64,000 nt of DNA from JANPCX01 sp050916095 (GTDB taxonomy: Bacteria > Pseudomonadota > Gammaproteobacteria > Burkholderiales > Burkholderiaceae_C). The DNA is taken from positions 2,356,001 through 2,420,000 of the forward strand of contig CP050901.1 of NCBI GenBank assembly GCA_050916095.1, in the 5' to 3' direction. Position numbers and translations under genes: made by a program. Below the pieces are notes generated by a model. It saw only the letters and a list, made by a program, of their open reading frames with translations. It did not search any database and was not told where the DNA came from. Positions 37,668-45,851 of the stretch are shown here, in pieces (position 1 is the first letter of the stretch; every line of letters begins with the position of its first letter).

Positions 37668-38951
37668 ATGAGCACGTCCGACATTCCAGATCCCGCAACT
37701 GCTGCGGCGCCGAAGGTCGAGCCCGAGGCAGTCGCCCTGCGCACTTCGCCGCGCCCAGTCACCCGCCTGAGCCGCCGCATGCTGGCGCTCGGCGCAGGCA
37801 CCCTGGCCGCCGCAGTGCTCGGCGGCACGATGTGGTCGTTGCAGTCGAGCAAGCGAGAGCGAAACCCCGCCGCCGAGCTCTACAACGTCGACCGCATCTC
37901 TCGCGCAGAGAACCTGGACCAGTTGCCCAAGGACTACGCCGGGCTGCCACCGGCCTTGAAACCGCCACCGCCGGTGCTGGGTGAGCCGCTGCCAGGCGAC
38001 CTGGGGCCGGCCATCGTCAAGGCGCAGCAGCCGATGGAAACGCGAGTGCCAGGCGGTGGCGTCGATCCCGCGCAGACCGAGCGGCTGGCGGCCGAAGAGG
38101 CTGCGCGGTCATCGGTCTTTTTCCGGAGCAGCGGCAGCGCTGCGCCGAAGCCCGTCGCTGCGCAGGCAGGCGTCGAGCCTTCTGCTCTGGGCTCCGGGAA
38201 CCAGCCGTTCAATCCCATGGGGACCCCCACCACCGCAACGCAGGCGACCGACCCGACGGCGGTGCAAAACCGGCAGGACCAGAAGGAGGCGTTCGTTGCG
38301 AAGGCCGGGGACACTTCCGCGCGTAATCCCGGTAGCTTGCAGCTGCCGGCATCGCCGTACCAGGTGATAGCGGGCACCATCATCCCGGCGGCGCTGGTGA
38401 CAGGTATCAACTCCGACCTGCCCGGGCAAGTCATCGCGAACGTGTCCGAGGCGGTCTACGACACGGCCACGGGGCGGCATCTGTTGATCCCGCAGGGCTC
38501 GCGCCTGATCGGCCGCTTCGACAGCCAGGTGGCCTTCGGCCAGCGGCGCGTGCTGCTGGTGTGGACGCGGCTGATCCTGCCAGACACGTCGTCGGTGGCG
38601 CTCGATCGCTTGCCGGGCATCGACCCTGCCGGCTACGCAGGGCTCGAGGATGGCGTCGATTGGCACTGGGACCGCATCCTGGCGGGTGCGGCGTTGTCCA
38701 CTCTGCTTGGCGTCGGCGCCGAGCTGGCCGCACCTGAGAGCCGCACTGATGGCGACCGCATCGTCATCGCCGGGCGCGAAAGCGCACAGGACACGGTGAA
38801 CCAGGTCGGCCAGGAGATCACGAAGCGGAACTTGAGCATCCAACCGACGCTGACCATTCGGCCGGGTTTCCCGATGCGGGTGATGGTGAGCAAGGACCTG
38901 GTGTTGCGGCCGTATCAGCCGCTGTTCTTCCAGCGGGGAGCATTGCAATGA
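37668..38951 (+). CDS. trbI: TrbI/VirB10-family conjugal transfer protein
   Basis: 427 residues. A cytoplasmic Arg-rich N-terminus is followed by one membrane segment near residues 38-58 (LALGAGTLAAAVLGGTMW) and a long Pro/Ala-rich periplasmic linker. The C-terminal VirB10 barrel domain shows VIAGTIIPAALVTGINSDLPG, LLIPQGSRLIGRFDSQ and LPGIDPAGYAGLEDGVDWH. VirB10 bridges the inner and outer membranes in type IV secretion. The ATG is 2 nt after the trbG stop and the stop overlaps the next gene. Confidence 0.92.
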   Translation: MSTSDIPDPATAAAPKVEPEAVALRTSPRPVTRLSRRMLALGAGTLAAAVLGGTMWSLQSSKRERNPAAELYNVDRISRAENLDQLPKDYAGLPPALKPPPPVLGEPLPGDLGPAIVKAQQPMETRVPGGGVDPAQTERLAAEEAARSSVFFRSSGSAAPKPVAAQAGVEPSALGSGNQPFNPMGTPTTATQATDPTAVQNRQDQKEAFVAKAGDTSARNPGSLQLPASPYQVIAGTIIPAALVTGINSDLPGQVIANVSEAVYDTATGRHLLIPQGSRLIGRFDSQVAFGQRRVLLVWTRLILPDTSSVALDRLPGIDPAGYAGLEDGVDWHWDRILAGAALSTLLGVGAELAAPESRTDGDRIVIAGRESAQDTVNQVGQEITKRNLSIQPTLTIRPGFPMRVMVSKDLVLRPYQPLFFQRGALQ

Positions 38952-39214
38952 GCGCAGCAAAGCTCCGCCTTGGTCCGCTGCCCAAGGCAACGATGGTGAA
39001 GCTCACGATCTCCATGCCCGAGGACCTCAAAGCCATGCTCGACCGCTATGCGGCACAGCATTCGCAGACCTATGGCGAGCCGGTCGACGCAGCTTCCCTC
39101 GTGCCGCACATGCTGGAAGCGTTCATGGCGCGTGATCGCGCTTTCAGCAAAGCGGAAGGCAAGCGGACCTTGCGCCACGCTACGCCAGAGCACGCCACAG
39201 CGGGTTCTCGATAG
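38948..39214 (+). CDS. DUF2274-domain protein
   Basis: 88 residues (MSAAKLRLGPLPKATMVKLT...). It overlaps trbI by 4 nt (ATGA). DUF2274 genes are the regular last member of trb operons in Tn4371-like elements. The function is unknown; the short basic N-terminus plus helical body could be a ribbon-helix-helix-type protein. Confidence 0.85.
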   Translation: MSAAKLRLGPLPKATMVKLTISMPEDLKAMLDRYAAQHSQTYGEPVDAASLVPHMLEAFMARDRAFSKAEGKRTLRHATPEHATAGSR

Positions 39215-39302
39215 ATGCCGTGTACAGCACGATGAGGGCACCAAGTTTTCAGTGCCCCGCGTGATCGGACATCCGTGACGCGCGGCACGGATGGAGTCGA
39301 TC

Positions 39303-39668
39303 ATGAGAAGAGGTGAAGAGTCAGTCGCCGTGGGGCATCTGCAAAGTGACGAGCGCTCGCGGCATTCCGCCGAGGCGCCTCAGTCGGCAGCGGCAAGTTT
39401 TTCGTCGTTCCGGCGCACGATCCGGCGAACGGAACTGCACAAGATGGTGCCGCTTTCCGGCACCACCATCTACGACATGGAGCGCCGAGGCGAGTTTCCG
39501 CGGCGGTTCAACCTGACGTCTCGCTGCGTGGTGTGGGACCTTGCAGAGGTCGAGGCCTGGATCGAGGAGCGCCGCCAAGTCTCCGACGCAGCTCAGATGA
39601 AGCGTGCGCCCTCCCCCGACGTACGCCAACGCAAGCGCCGCCCGGTCAAAGCAATGCTTGCGTCGTGA
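39303..39668 (+). CDS. AlpA-family regulator / excisionase-like protein
   Basis: 121 residues. The winged-helix AlpA/MerR-like core is seen at LHKMVPLSGTTIYDMERRGEFPRRFNL followed by VVWDLAEVEAWIEER. AlpA proteins activate or assist integrase-driven excision of P4-type islands. ATG 39303 has GGAG 6 nt upstream; an ATG at 39291 is possible. Its 3' end overlaps the integrase gene on the opposite strand by 23 bp. Confidence 0.82.
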   Translation: MRRGEESVAVGHLQSDERSRHSAEAPQSAAASFSSFRRTIRRTELHKMVPLSGTTIYDMERRGEFPRRFNLTSRCVVWDLAEVEAWIEERRQVSDAAQMKRAPSPDVRQRKRRPVKAMLAS

Positions 39669-40902
39669 TGACCTTCATCGATGGGGGCAGCAAGGTCGGC
39701 GTGTGGGACTTGCCTGCCACCCAGGCATCGATCATGTCGGCCCACTCTTGCAGCATGTGCCGGCGCTGCTCGGCGTACTCGGCCTTGTTGTAGACGCCAC
39801 GCGACGAGCGGCCGTCTTCGTGGGCCAGGCACTTCTCGATCCAGTCGCTGTTGAAGCCCAGCTCGTTCAGGATGGTCGAGCCGGTGCGGCGCAGATCGTG
39901 CACGGTGAAGCTGTCCAAAGGCAGGCCCTTTTCCTTCGCCCGCTCGGCTACCAACTGCGTCACGCGATTGAGCGTCGCATTGGACATGCACTTGTCGGGG
40001 TCGTAGCGCGACGGCAGCACGTACCTGGAGCCCCCGGCACAAGTGCGAAGCGCGACCATGATGTCGAGTGCCTGCTGCGACAGGTAGACGTTGTGCGCCT
40101 TGGAGCCCTTCATACGTTCCTTGGGGATCGTCCAGAGCGCGTTCTCGAAGTCGATCTCGTTCCAAGTCGCATTGATGAGCTCACCCTTGCGTACCAGCGT
40201 GAGCAGGATGAGCCTGAGCGCCAGGCGAATCGTCGGGTACGACGCCACCGTTTCCAACTGCTGGTGCATCAGCCGAATTTCGACCGGCGACAAGGCACGG
40301 TCCTTCGGCACAAAGGTCGCGATCGACGATGGCCCCACGTCGTCGGCCGGGTTAGCCACCTTCTCGCCATGCAGGATGGCAAACCCGTAAATTTGCTTGA
40401 CGATGTCTCGCACGTGGACCGCCGTCGCCGGCGCCCCTCGTGCCTTGACCTTGCCGCAGAGGTCGCGCAAGTCGTCCGACGTGATCTCGTTCAGCAGCCG
40501 GTTCTTGAAAGCCGGCAGGATGTCGCGGTCGAGGATGCTCTTGCGCATCGACCGCGTGCTGTCGGCCATCCTGGCCTCCTTGGCCCACCGGTCGGTGAAT
40601 TCCTGGAAGGTCTTGGCCTCGGAGAGGCGCCGCTTTTCGCGCTGCTTCTCGCGCGCTGGCGATTTACCGTCAGCCACCGCGCGCCGTGCGTCCATGCAGC
40701 GCTCCCGGGCTCGGGCCAGAGACAGGCCGTCCGAACCATAGCGGCCGATCGTGAGGGTTTCGCGGCGCCCGTTGACGCGGTAGTCATACCGAAAAGTGAC
40801 GGTGCCGGCAGGCGACACGGTGACGTACATGCCGTCCCGGTCGGTTACCTTGTAGGGAGCAGGCTTGGGCTTGAGGTTCTTGAGCGCGGTGTCGGTAAGC
40901 AT
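39646..40902 (-). CDS. P4-type tyrosine integrase of the guaA island
   Basis: 418 residues. An N-terminal DUF4102 domain (LTDTALKNLKPKPAPYKV...GMYVTVSPAGT) and a core-binding domain precede the catalytic domain. Catalytic residues are visible: Arg in LLTLVRKGEL, HDLRR, His in CLAHED and the Tyr nucleophile in RGVYNKAEY. ATG 40902 follows AGGAGA at good spacing, so the upstream in-frame ATG (40974) is unlikely. The gene sits about 300 bp from the guaA 3' end and points inward, the usual layout next to an attachment site. Confidence 0.92.
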   Translation of the reverse strand: MLTDTALKNLKPKPAPYKVTDRDGMYVTVSPAGTVTFRYDYRVNGRRETLTIGRYGSDGLSLARARERCMDARRAVADGKSPAREKQREKRRLSEAKTFQEFTDRWAKEARMADSTRSMRKSILDRDILPAFKNRLLNEITSDDLRDLCGKVKARGAPATAVHVRDIVKQIYGFAILHGEKVANPADDVGPSSIATFVPKDRALSPVEIRLMHQQLETVASYPTIRLALRLILLTLVRKGELINATWNEIDFENALWTIPKERMKGSKAHNVYLSQQALDIMVALRTCAGGSRYVLPSRYDPDKCMSNATLNRVTQLVAERAKEKGLPLDSFTVHDLRRTGSTILNELGFNSDWIEKCLAHEDGRSSRGVYNKAEYAEQRRHMLQEWADMIDAWVAGKSHTPTLLPPSMKVITTQALL

Positions 40903-40927
40903 AGGCGTTCTCCTGGGCGAGAGCACC

Positions 40928-41070
40928 TTTACCGTCAAGCGCTCGCAAACTTCAAACACGCCCGGAACCCGCATGAAACCTAGCTTTTCGCCTTCTTTTT
41001 TACCGTCATGCGTCGAAACGGGCTGACGGTAGAAATTTTAGACCAGGAGAACCCGTTTTGGTGACCGTCA
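40928..41070. repeat. Repeated ACCGTCA motifs upstream of the integrase gene
   Basis: TTTACCGTCA occurs at 40928-40937 and 40999-41008, the inverted form TGACGGTA at 41024-41031 and TGACCGTCA at 41062-41070. Their spacing between the integrase start and the guaA end fits arm-type integrase or excisionase binding sites. Apart from these repeats, the 295-bp gap 40903-41197 holds no gene. Confidence 0.45.
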
Positions 41071-41197
41071 GATCGACCGACACTTTAAGTTGCTTGCCAC
41101 CAATCGTTGTCGATAGATTGCGCAAACAAAATATCTATGAATCAACAACTTACGACGATTTATCGATAGCTGCCGAATGTCTGCGAAGTGCGGCAAA

Positions 41198-41224
41198 TCA
41201 TTCCCACTCAATTGTCGCCGGTGG
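41198..41224. other. Candidate attachment site (attR-type) at the guaA 3' end
   Basis: The last eight codons and stop of guaA, beyond which the sequence changes to island DNA with an integrase. The 3' end of guaA is a known integration hotspot for P4-type integrases. The matching second att copy is not in the window; it should lie left of base 1. Confidence 0.5.
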
Positions 41225-42811
41225 CTTGGACGACACGTCATAGGCCACGCGGTTGATGCCGCGCACCTCGTTGATGATGCGGCTCGACACTTTCTTGAGC
41301 AGCGCATAGGGCAGTTCGGCCCAATCGGCGGTCATGAAGTCGCTGGTTTGGACGGCGCGCAGGGCCACGACGTATTCGTAGGTGCGGCCATCGCCCATCA
41401 CGCCGACGCTCTTGACGGGCAGGAAGACGGTGAAGGCTTGGCTGGTGGCGTCGTACCAGGTTTTAGGTACGCGCCGCCCTTCGACAGGCTCAGGGTGAAC
41501 GGGAATGTAGGGCGTGGCACGCAACTCTTCAATGAATATGGCGTCGGCGCGGCGCAGCAAGTTGGCGTATTCGGCTTTGACTTCACCCAGAATGCGCACC
41601 CCCAGGCCGGGGCCGGGGAAAGGGTGGCGGTACACCATGTCGGGCGGTAGGCCCAAGGCCACACCGAGTTCGCGCACTTCGTCTTTGAAAAGTTCGCGAA
41701 GAGGTTCCAAGAGCTTCAGACCCAATGTTTCGGGCAGGCCACCGACGTTGTGGTGGCTTTTGATGGTGGTGGCTTTTTTGGTTTTGGTGCCACCGCTTTC
41801 CACCACGTCGGGGTAGATGGTGCCTTGGGCCAACCACTTGGCGTTGACCAGTTTTTTGGCCTCAACCTGGAACACCTCGACAAACTCGCGGCCGATGATT
41901 TTGCGTTTTTGTTCGGGGTCGGTCACGCCTTTGAGGTGGCCGAGGAACTGCTCGCTCGCATCCACATGGATCACCTTGGCATGCAGGCGACCGGCAAACA
42001 TGTCCATCACCATCTGGCCTTCGTTCAGGCGCAGAAGGCCGTGGTCAACAAAAACGCAGGTGAGCTGGTCGCCAATGGCGCGGTGGATGAGGGCGGCGGC
42101 CACGCTGGAATCGACACCGCCTGACAAGCCCAAGATGACTTCTTCTTTGCCCACTTGCTCGCGGATGCGGGCCACGCATTCCTCAATGTAGTTGCCCATC
42201 ACCCAGTCGGGCTTGGCTTTGGCGATGTCCAACACGAAGCGGTTGAGCAAGGCCTGGCCTTGCACGGTGTGGGTGACTTCGGGGTGGAACTGCACCGCGT
42301 AATAGTGGCGCGACTCATCAGCCATGCCAGCAATCGGGCAGCTCGGTGTGCTGGCCATGAGTTTGAAGCCGGGGGGAAGCGCGGTGACTTTGTCGCCGTG
42401 GCTCATCCACACCTTGAGCATGCCGTGGCCCTCGGCGGTGGAGAAATCTTCAATGCCTTGCAGGAGCGCGGTATGGCCGTGCGCCCTCACCTCGGCATAA
42501 CCAAACTCACGGTGGTCACTGGCCTCCACCTGACCGCCCAACTGAACGGCCATGGTGAACATGCCGTAGCAAATGCCGAGCACGGGCACCTTCAAGTCCC
42601 AGACGGCTTGCGGAGCGCGCAGTTCGTGGTCTTCGTAGGTGCTGGCGTGGCTGCCGGAGAGGATGATGGCCTTGGGTGCGAATTCGCGGATAAAAGCGTC
42701 GCTGACATCGTTGGGATGGATTTCGCAGTAAACATGCGCCTCGCGCACACGGCGGGCGATGAGCTGGGTGACTTGCGAGCCGAAGTCGAGGATGAGGATT
42801 TTGTCGTGCAT
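41198..42811 (-). CDS. guaA: GMP synthase (glutamine-hydrolysing), with a REP-derived in-frame insertion
   Basis: 537 residues, slightly long for GuaA (about 525). It converts XMP to GMP with ATP and glutamine. The class I amidotransferase part has the nucleophile in GICYGMF. The PP-loop is LSGGVDSSVAA, and the C-terminus ends with the conserved SSKPPATIEWE. Between EELRA and TWYDATSQAF there is an extra segment PYIPVHPEPVEGRRVPK, which translates a REP palindrome (41477-41504). ATG 42811 is the conserved start (MHDKILILDFGSQ). It is last in the guaB-MFS-guaA series. Confidence 0.95.
   Translation of the reverse strand: MHDKILILDFGSQVTQLIARRVREAHVYCEIHPNDVSDAFIREFAPKAIILSGSHASTYEDHELRAPQAVWDLKVPVLGICYGMFTMAVQLGGQVEASDHREFGYAEVRAHGHTALLQGIEDFSTAEGHGMLKVWMSHGDKVTALPPGFKLMASTPSCPIAGMADESRHYYAVQFHPEVTHTVQGQALLNRFVLDIAKAKPDWVMGNYIEECVARIREQVGKEEVILGLSGGVDSSVAAALIHRAIGDQLTCVFVDHGLLRLNEGQMVMDMFAGRLHAKVIHVDASEQFLGHLKGVTDPEQKRKIIGREFVEVFQVEAKKLVNAKWLAQGTIYPDVVESGGTKTKKATTIKSHHNVGGLPETLGLKLLEPLRELFKDEVRELGVALGLPPDMVYRHPFPGPGLGVRILGEVKAEYANLLRRADAIFIEELRATPYIPVHPEPVEGRRVPKTWYDATSQAFTVFLPVKSVGVMGDGRTYEYVVALRAVQTSDFMTADWAELPYALLKKVSSRIINEVRGINRVAYDVSSKPPATIEWE
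41477..41504. repeat. REP-type palindrome inside guaA
   Basis: Contains the TTCGACAGGCTCAGG...GAACGG consensus shared with the intergenic copies elsewhere in the window. It keeps the reading frame. Confidence 0.8.
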
Positions 42812-42839
42812 GGCAGTCACCAAAAATCAAACTAAAAAG

Positions 42840-44108
42840 TTAAGTGGCGCGTCGCGTTTGGCCTTTGAAATGCCACCACGCCAATACCAAAGCGCAAGCC
42901 TGAAGGGCCGCGCACAAATACATCGGCGCACCCAAAGCCCAATGGCCGGGTGGCAGGTGCGAGACCATTCCTAAAAGCGGCGCGCCAACGAGGGGCGCAA
43001 ACACCGCCGTGAAAGCATTGATGCCGCTGATGGTGCCCAAGGTTTGGCCTTGGCTTTTGGCATCAGCAGCAGCAGAAAAAATGCTTTGCAAACACGCGGC
43101 GATGGTGAAGCCCAGCACATTGGCGGCGATGATGGCGAACATCATCCAGCCTTCAGTGGCCAGGCCCCACAGCAGGTGGGCCGCAACAGACGAGCACAAA
43201 CCCATCACAGCCAAACGTTGCGCTGAAAACCGCTTGAGCAGCTTGCCCAGCAACCAGCCCTGCACCAGCACCGACACCACACCCACCGCTGCCAAAGACC
43301 AGCCGTTTTCTTGCGGCCCCCAACCGAACTTGAAGCTCGTGTAGAGCACCCAGGTGTTGTAGAGCACGCCCTGCGCAAAGCCAGTGAACACCACCACCAG
43401 AACCAGTTTGCCTATGCCTTTGAGTTCAGTGAGGGCTTTGAGTGCGGTGATCGGGTTGGCGGCTTTCCAACTGAAAGCACGCCGTTTTTCCAACGGCAAG
43501 GACTCGGGCAAGACGAAATAGCCGTAAACCAAATTCACCAAGGCCAAACTGCCCGCCACAAAAAAGGGCAACTGCAGGTTGATGCTGCCCAGCAACCCAC
43601 CAAAGGCCGGGCCCAGGATGAAACCCAGGCCGAACATGGCCCCGATCAAACCAAAACGTTTTGCGCGGTCTTCTGGGGCCGTGATGTCGGCCACATAAGC
43701 ATTGGCCACCGCCGCATTGGCTTGCATCGCGCCGCCCACCAGGCGCACGGCCACCAGCACCCAAAGTGCTGTGGCCAAGGCAGTGGCAAAGAAGTTCAGT
43801 GCCAGACCACAAAAACCCAGCAGCAGCACCGGGCGGCGGCCAAAGCGGTCGGACAACGCACCGAGCAAGGGTGAGCCAAAGAAGTTGGCAATGCCAAAAG
43901 CGAACATGACCGCCGCGAACCAAAAGGCCTGGGCGTCTTTGGAGTCGGTGAAGCTTCCCACCAAGGCGGGCAGCACCGGCACCATGATGCCGATGGCCAG
44001 CATGTCGATCAGCACGGTGACCATGATGAAGGCCATGGCGGGCTGCCTGGTTGGCAGTACCACCGGTGGAATAACAGCGGCCTCAGTCGAAATGTGTTCC
44101 GCAGTCAT
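42840..44108 (-). CDS. MFS transporter, TetA/multidrug-efflux-like
   Basis: 422 residues with about 12 hydrophobic segments and the MFS motif A GALSDRFGRRPVLLLGF after the second segment. The N-terminal half (LPALVGSF, GGAMQANAAVANAYVADIT, GLGFILGPAFGG with motif C character) resembles the TCR/Tet drug:H+ antiporter family. The substrate cannot be inferred. ATG 44108 is preceded by GGAG at 9 nt; ATG 44114 is an alternative. It lies between guaB and guaA, 28 nt before guaA. Confidence 0.85.
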   Translation of the reverse strand: MTAEHISTEAAVIPPVVLPTRQPAMAFIMVTVLIDMLAIGIMVPVLPALVGSFTDSKDAQAFWFAAVMFAFGIANFFGSPLLGALSDRFGRRPVLLLGFCGLALNFFATALATALWVLVAVRLVGGAMQANAAVANAYVADITAPEDRAKRFGLIGAMFGLGFILGPAFGGLLGSINLQLPFFVAGSLALVNLVYGYFVLPESLPLEKRRAFSWKAANPITALKALTELKGIGKLVLVVVFTGFAQGVLYNTWVLYTSFKFGWGPQENGWSLAAVGVVSVLVQGWLLGKLLKRFSAQRLAVMGLCSSVAAHLLWGLATEGWMMFAIIAANVLGFTIAACLQSIFSAAADAKSQGQTLGTISGINAFTAVFAPLVGAPLLGMVSHLPPGHWALGAPMYLCAALQACALVLAWWHFKGQTRRAT

Positions 44109-44119
44109 TCGCATGTTCT

Positions 44120-44191
44120 CCGTTCGGGCTGAACTTGTCGAAGCCTGCGCGTGACGCAAACAAGGCACTTCGACAGGCTCAGTGCGAACGG
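44120..44191. repeat. Inverted pair of REP palindromes between guaB and the MFS gene
   Basis: Two half-sites of the GTTCGGGCTGA..TGTCGAAG type (44120-44144) and CTTCGACAGGCTCAGTGCGA (44167-44186) face each other and can form a long hairpin. Confidence 0.7.
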
Positions 44192-44213
44192 GGTGGATAA
44201 AGCGACCAAAGAC

Positions 44214-45683
44214 TCACTCCATCCGGTAATTCGGTGCTTCTTTGGTGATCTGCACATCGTGTACGTGGCTTTCGCGGATGCCTGCCGAGGTGATTTCCAC
44301 AAACTCGGCGCGGGCACGCATGTCTTCCACCGTGGCACAGCCGCAATAACCCATGGAGGCGCGCAGGCCGCCCGCCATTTGGAACACGATGCTGATCATG
44401 GAGCCCTTGTAAGGCACGCGGCCCTCGATGCCCTCGGGCACCAGTTTGTCTGCGTTGGGGTTGGCACCGGTGTTGTCTTGGAAATAACGGTCGGCACTGC
44501 CTTGTTGCATGGCCCCGATGGAGCCCATGCCGCGGTAGCTCTTATAGCTGCGGCCCTGGAACAGCACGATCTCGCCAGGAGCCTCTTCGGTGCCAGCGAA
44601 CATGCCGCCCATCATCACCGTGTGGGCGCCAGCGGCAATGGCTTTGGCGATGTCGCCGGAATAACGAATGCCGCCATCGGCAATCAAAGGCACGCCGGTG
44701 CCTTGCAGAGCCTGCGCCACGTTGTCGATGGCGGTGATTTGCGGCACCCCCACACCAGCCACGATGCGTGTGGTGCAAATGGAGCCAGGGCCGATGCCCA
44801 CTTTCACGCCATCTGCACCCGCTTCCATCAGTGCCAGAGCGGCGCTGCCCGTGGCAATGTTGCCACCGACCACGTCCACCTGGGGGTAGTTTTTCTTCAC
44901 CCAGCGCACGCGTTCAATCACACCGGCGCTGTGGCCGTGGGCGGTGTCGACCACCAAAGCATCCACCCCGGCTTTGACGAGCAGCTCCACACGCTCTTCA
45001 GTGCCCTCACCCACACCCACCGCCGCGCCCACGCGCAGTTTGCCCTGCGCATCACGCGCCGCATTCGGGAAGTTGGTTTGTTTGGTGATGTCTTTCACCG
45101 TGAAGAGGCCACGCAACTCAAACGCGCTGTTCACCACCAACACCCGCTCGAGCTTGTGTTTGTGCATCAGCGCTTTGGCGTCGGCCAAGCTGGCGTCTTC
45201 GGGCACGGTGATGAGGCGCTCACGTGGCGTCATGATGTCGCGCACCGGGGCATCCATGCGGGTTTCAAAACGCAGGTCGCGGCCACTGACAATGCCCACG
45301 ACTTTGCCGTGTTCAATCACCGGGAAGCCGGAAATGCCATGTTGACGCGACAGCGCGATGACCTCACGCACCGGCACCGTGGGGGCGATGGTGATGGGGT
45401 CACGAAGCACGCCGGACTCGTAACGTTTGACACGGGCCACTTCGGCAGCCTGGGCCGCCGGGCTCAAGTTTTTGTGCACGATGCCCATGCCGCCCTCTTG
45501 CGCAATGGCAATGGCCAGACGCGCTTCGGTCACCGTGTCCATGGCGGCAGACACCAAGGGCAGGTTCAAACGGATGTTTCGTGAGAATTGGGTGGCTAGG
45601 GTGGTGTCGCGGGGCAACACCTGGGAGAACGCGGGCACCAACAACACATCGTCGAAGGTGAGCGCTTTTCCTAAAAGGCGCAT
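44214..45683 (-). CDS. guaB: Inosine-5'-monophosphate dehydrogenase
   Basis: 489 residues; oxidises IMP to XMP, the step before GuaA. The barrel start is MRLLGKALTFDDVLLVPAFS. Two CBS domains lie near residues 95-200 (REVIALSRQHGISGFPVIE; MTPRERLITVPEDASLADAK). The catalytic loop GIGPGSICTTRIVAGVG and the flap MGSIGAM are present. ATG 45683 has AGGAG 8 nt upstream. The native promoter is separated from this gene by the group II intron. Confidence 0.96.
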   Translation of the reverse strand: MRLLGKALTFDDVLLVPAFSQVLPRDTTLATQFSRNIRLNLPLVSAAMDTVTEARLAIAIAQEGGMGIVHKNLSPAAQAAEVARVKRYESGVLRDPITIAPTVPVREVIALSRQHGISGFPVIEHGKVVGIVSGRDLRFETRMDAPVRDIMTPRERLITVPEDASLADAKALMHKHKLERVLVVNSAFELRGLFTVKDITKQTNFPNAARDAQGKLRVGAAVGVGEGTEERVELLVKAGVDALVVDTAHGHSAGVIERVRWVKKNYPQVDVVGGNIATGSAALALMEAGADGVKVGIGPGSICTTRIVAGVGVPQITAIDNVAQALQGTGVPLIADGGIRYSGDIAKAIAAGAHTVMMGGMFAGTEEAPGEIVLFQGRSYKSYRGMGSIGAMQQGSADRYFQDNTGANPNADKLVPEGIEGRVPYKGSMISIVFQMAGGLRASMGYCGCATVEDMRARAEFVEITSAGIRESHVHDVQITKEAPNYRME

Positions 45684-45739
45684 GAAGAAAACTCCTGAGG
45701 AGGGTAGGGACAAGTCATTGCTGACTCATCCCCCCCAAA

Positions 45740-45773
45740 GAACCGGACTTGCGACTTTCACCGCATCCGGCTC
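45740..45773 (-). ncRNA. Group II intron domain V
   Basis: A 34-nt hairpin (GAGCCGGATGCGG-TGAAAGTC-GCAAGTCCGGTTC) with GAAA-type tetraloop and two-base bulge is the catalytic heart of the ribozyme. Domain VI follows towards 45704. Confidence 0.9.
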
Positions 45774-45851
45774 AAGCACAACAATTTGTGCGGTTTCGGG
45801 GAGCGCCTGATTGTATCAGGCACCCCTCTCAATCCGCACCTCTAAGCCTCA

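Noticed and set aside
44151..45584. 477-codon open frame opposite guaB
   Set aside because: Antisense of a canonical IMP dehydrogenase; His/Ala/Gly-rich and without a ribosome-binding site.
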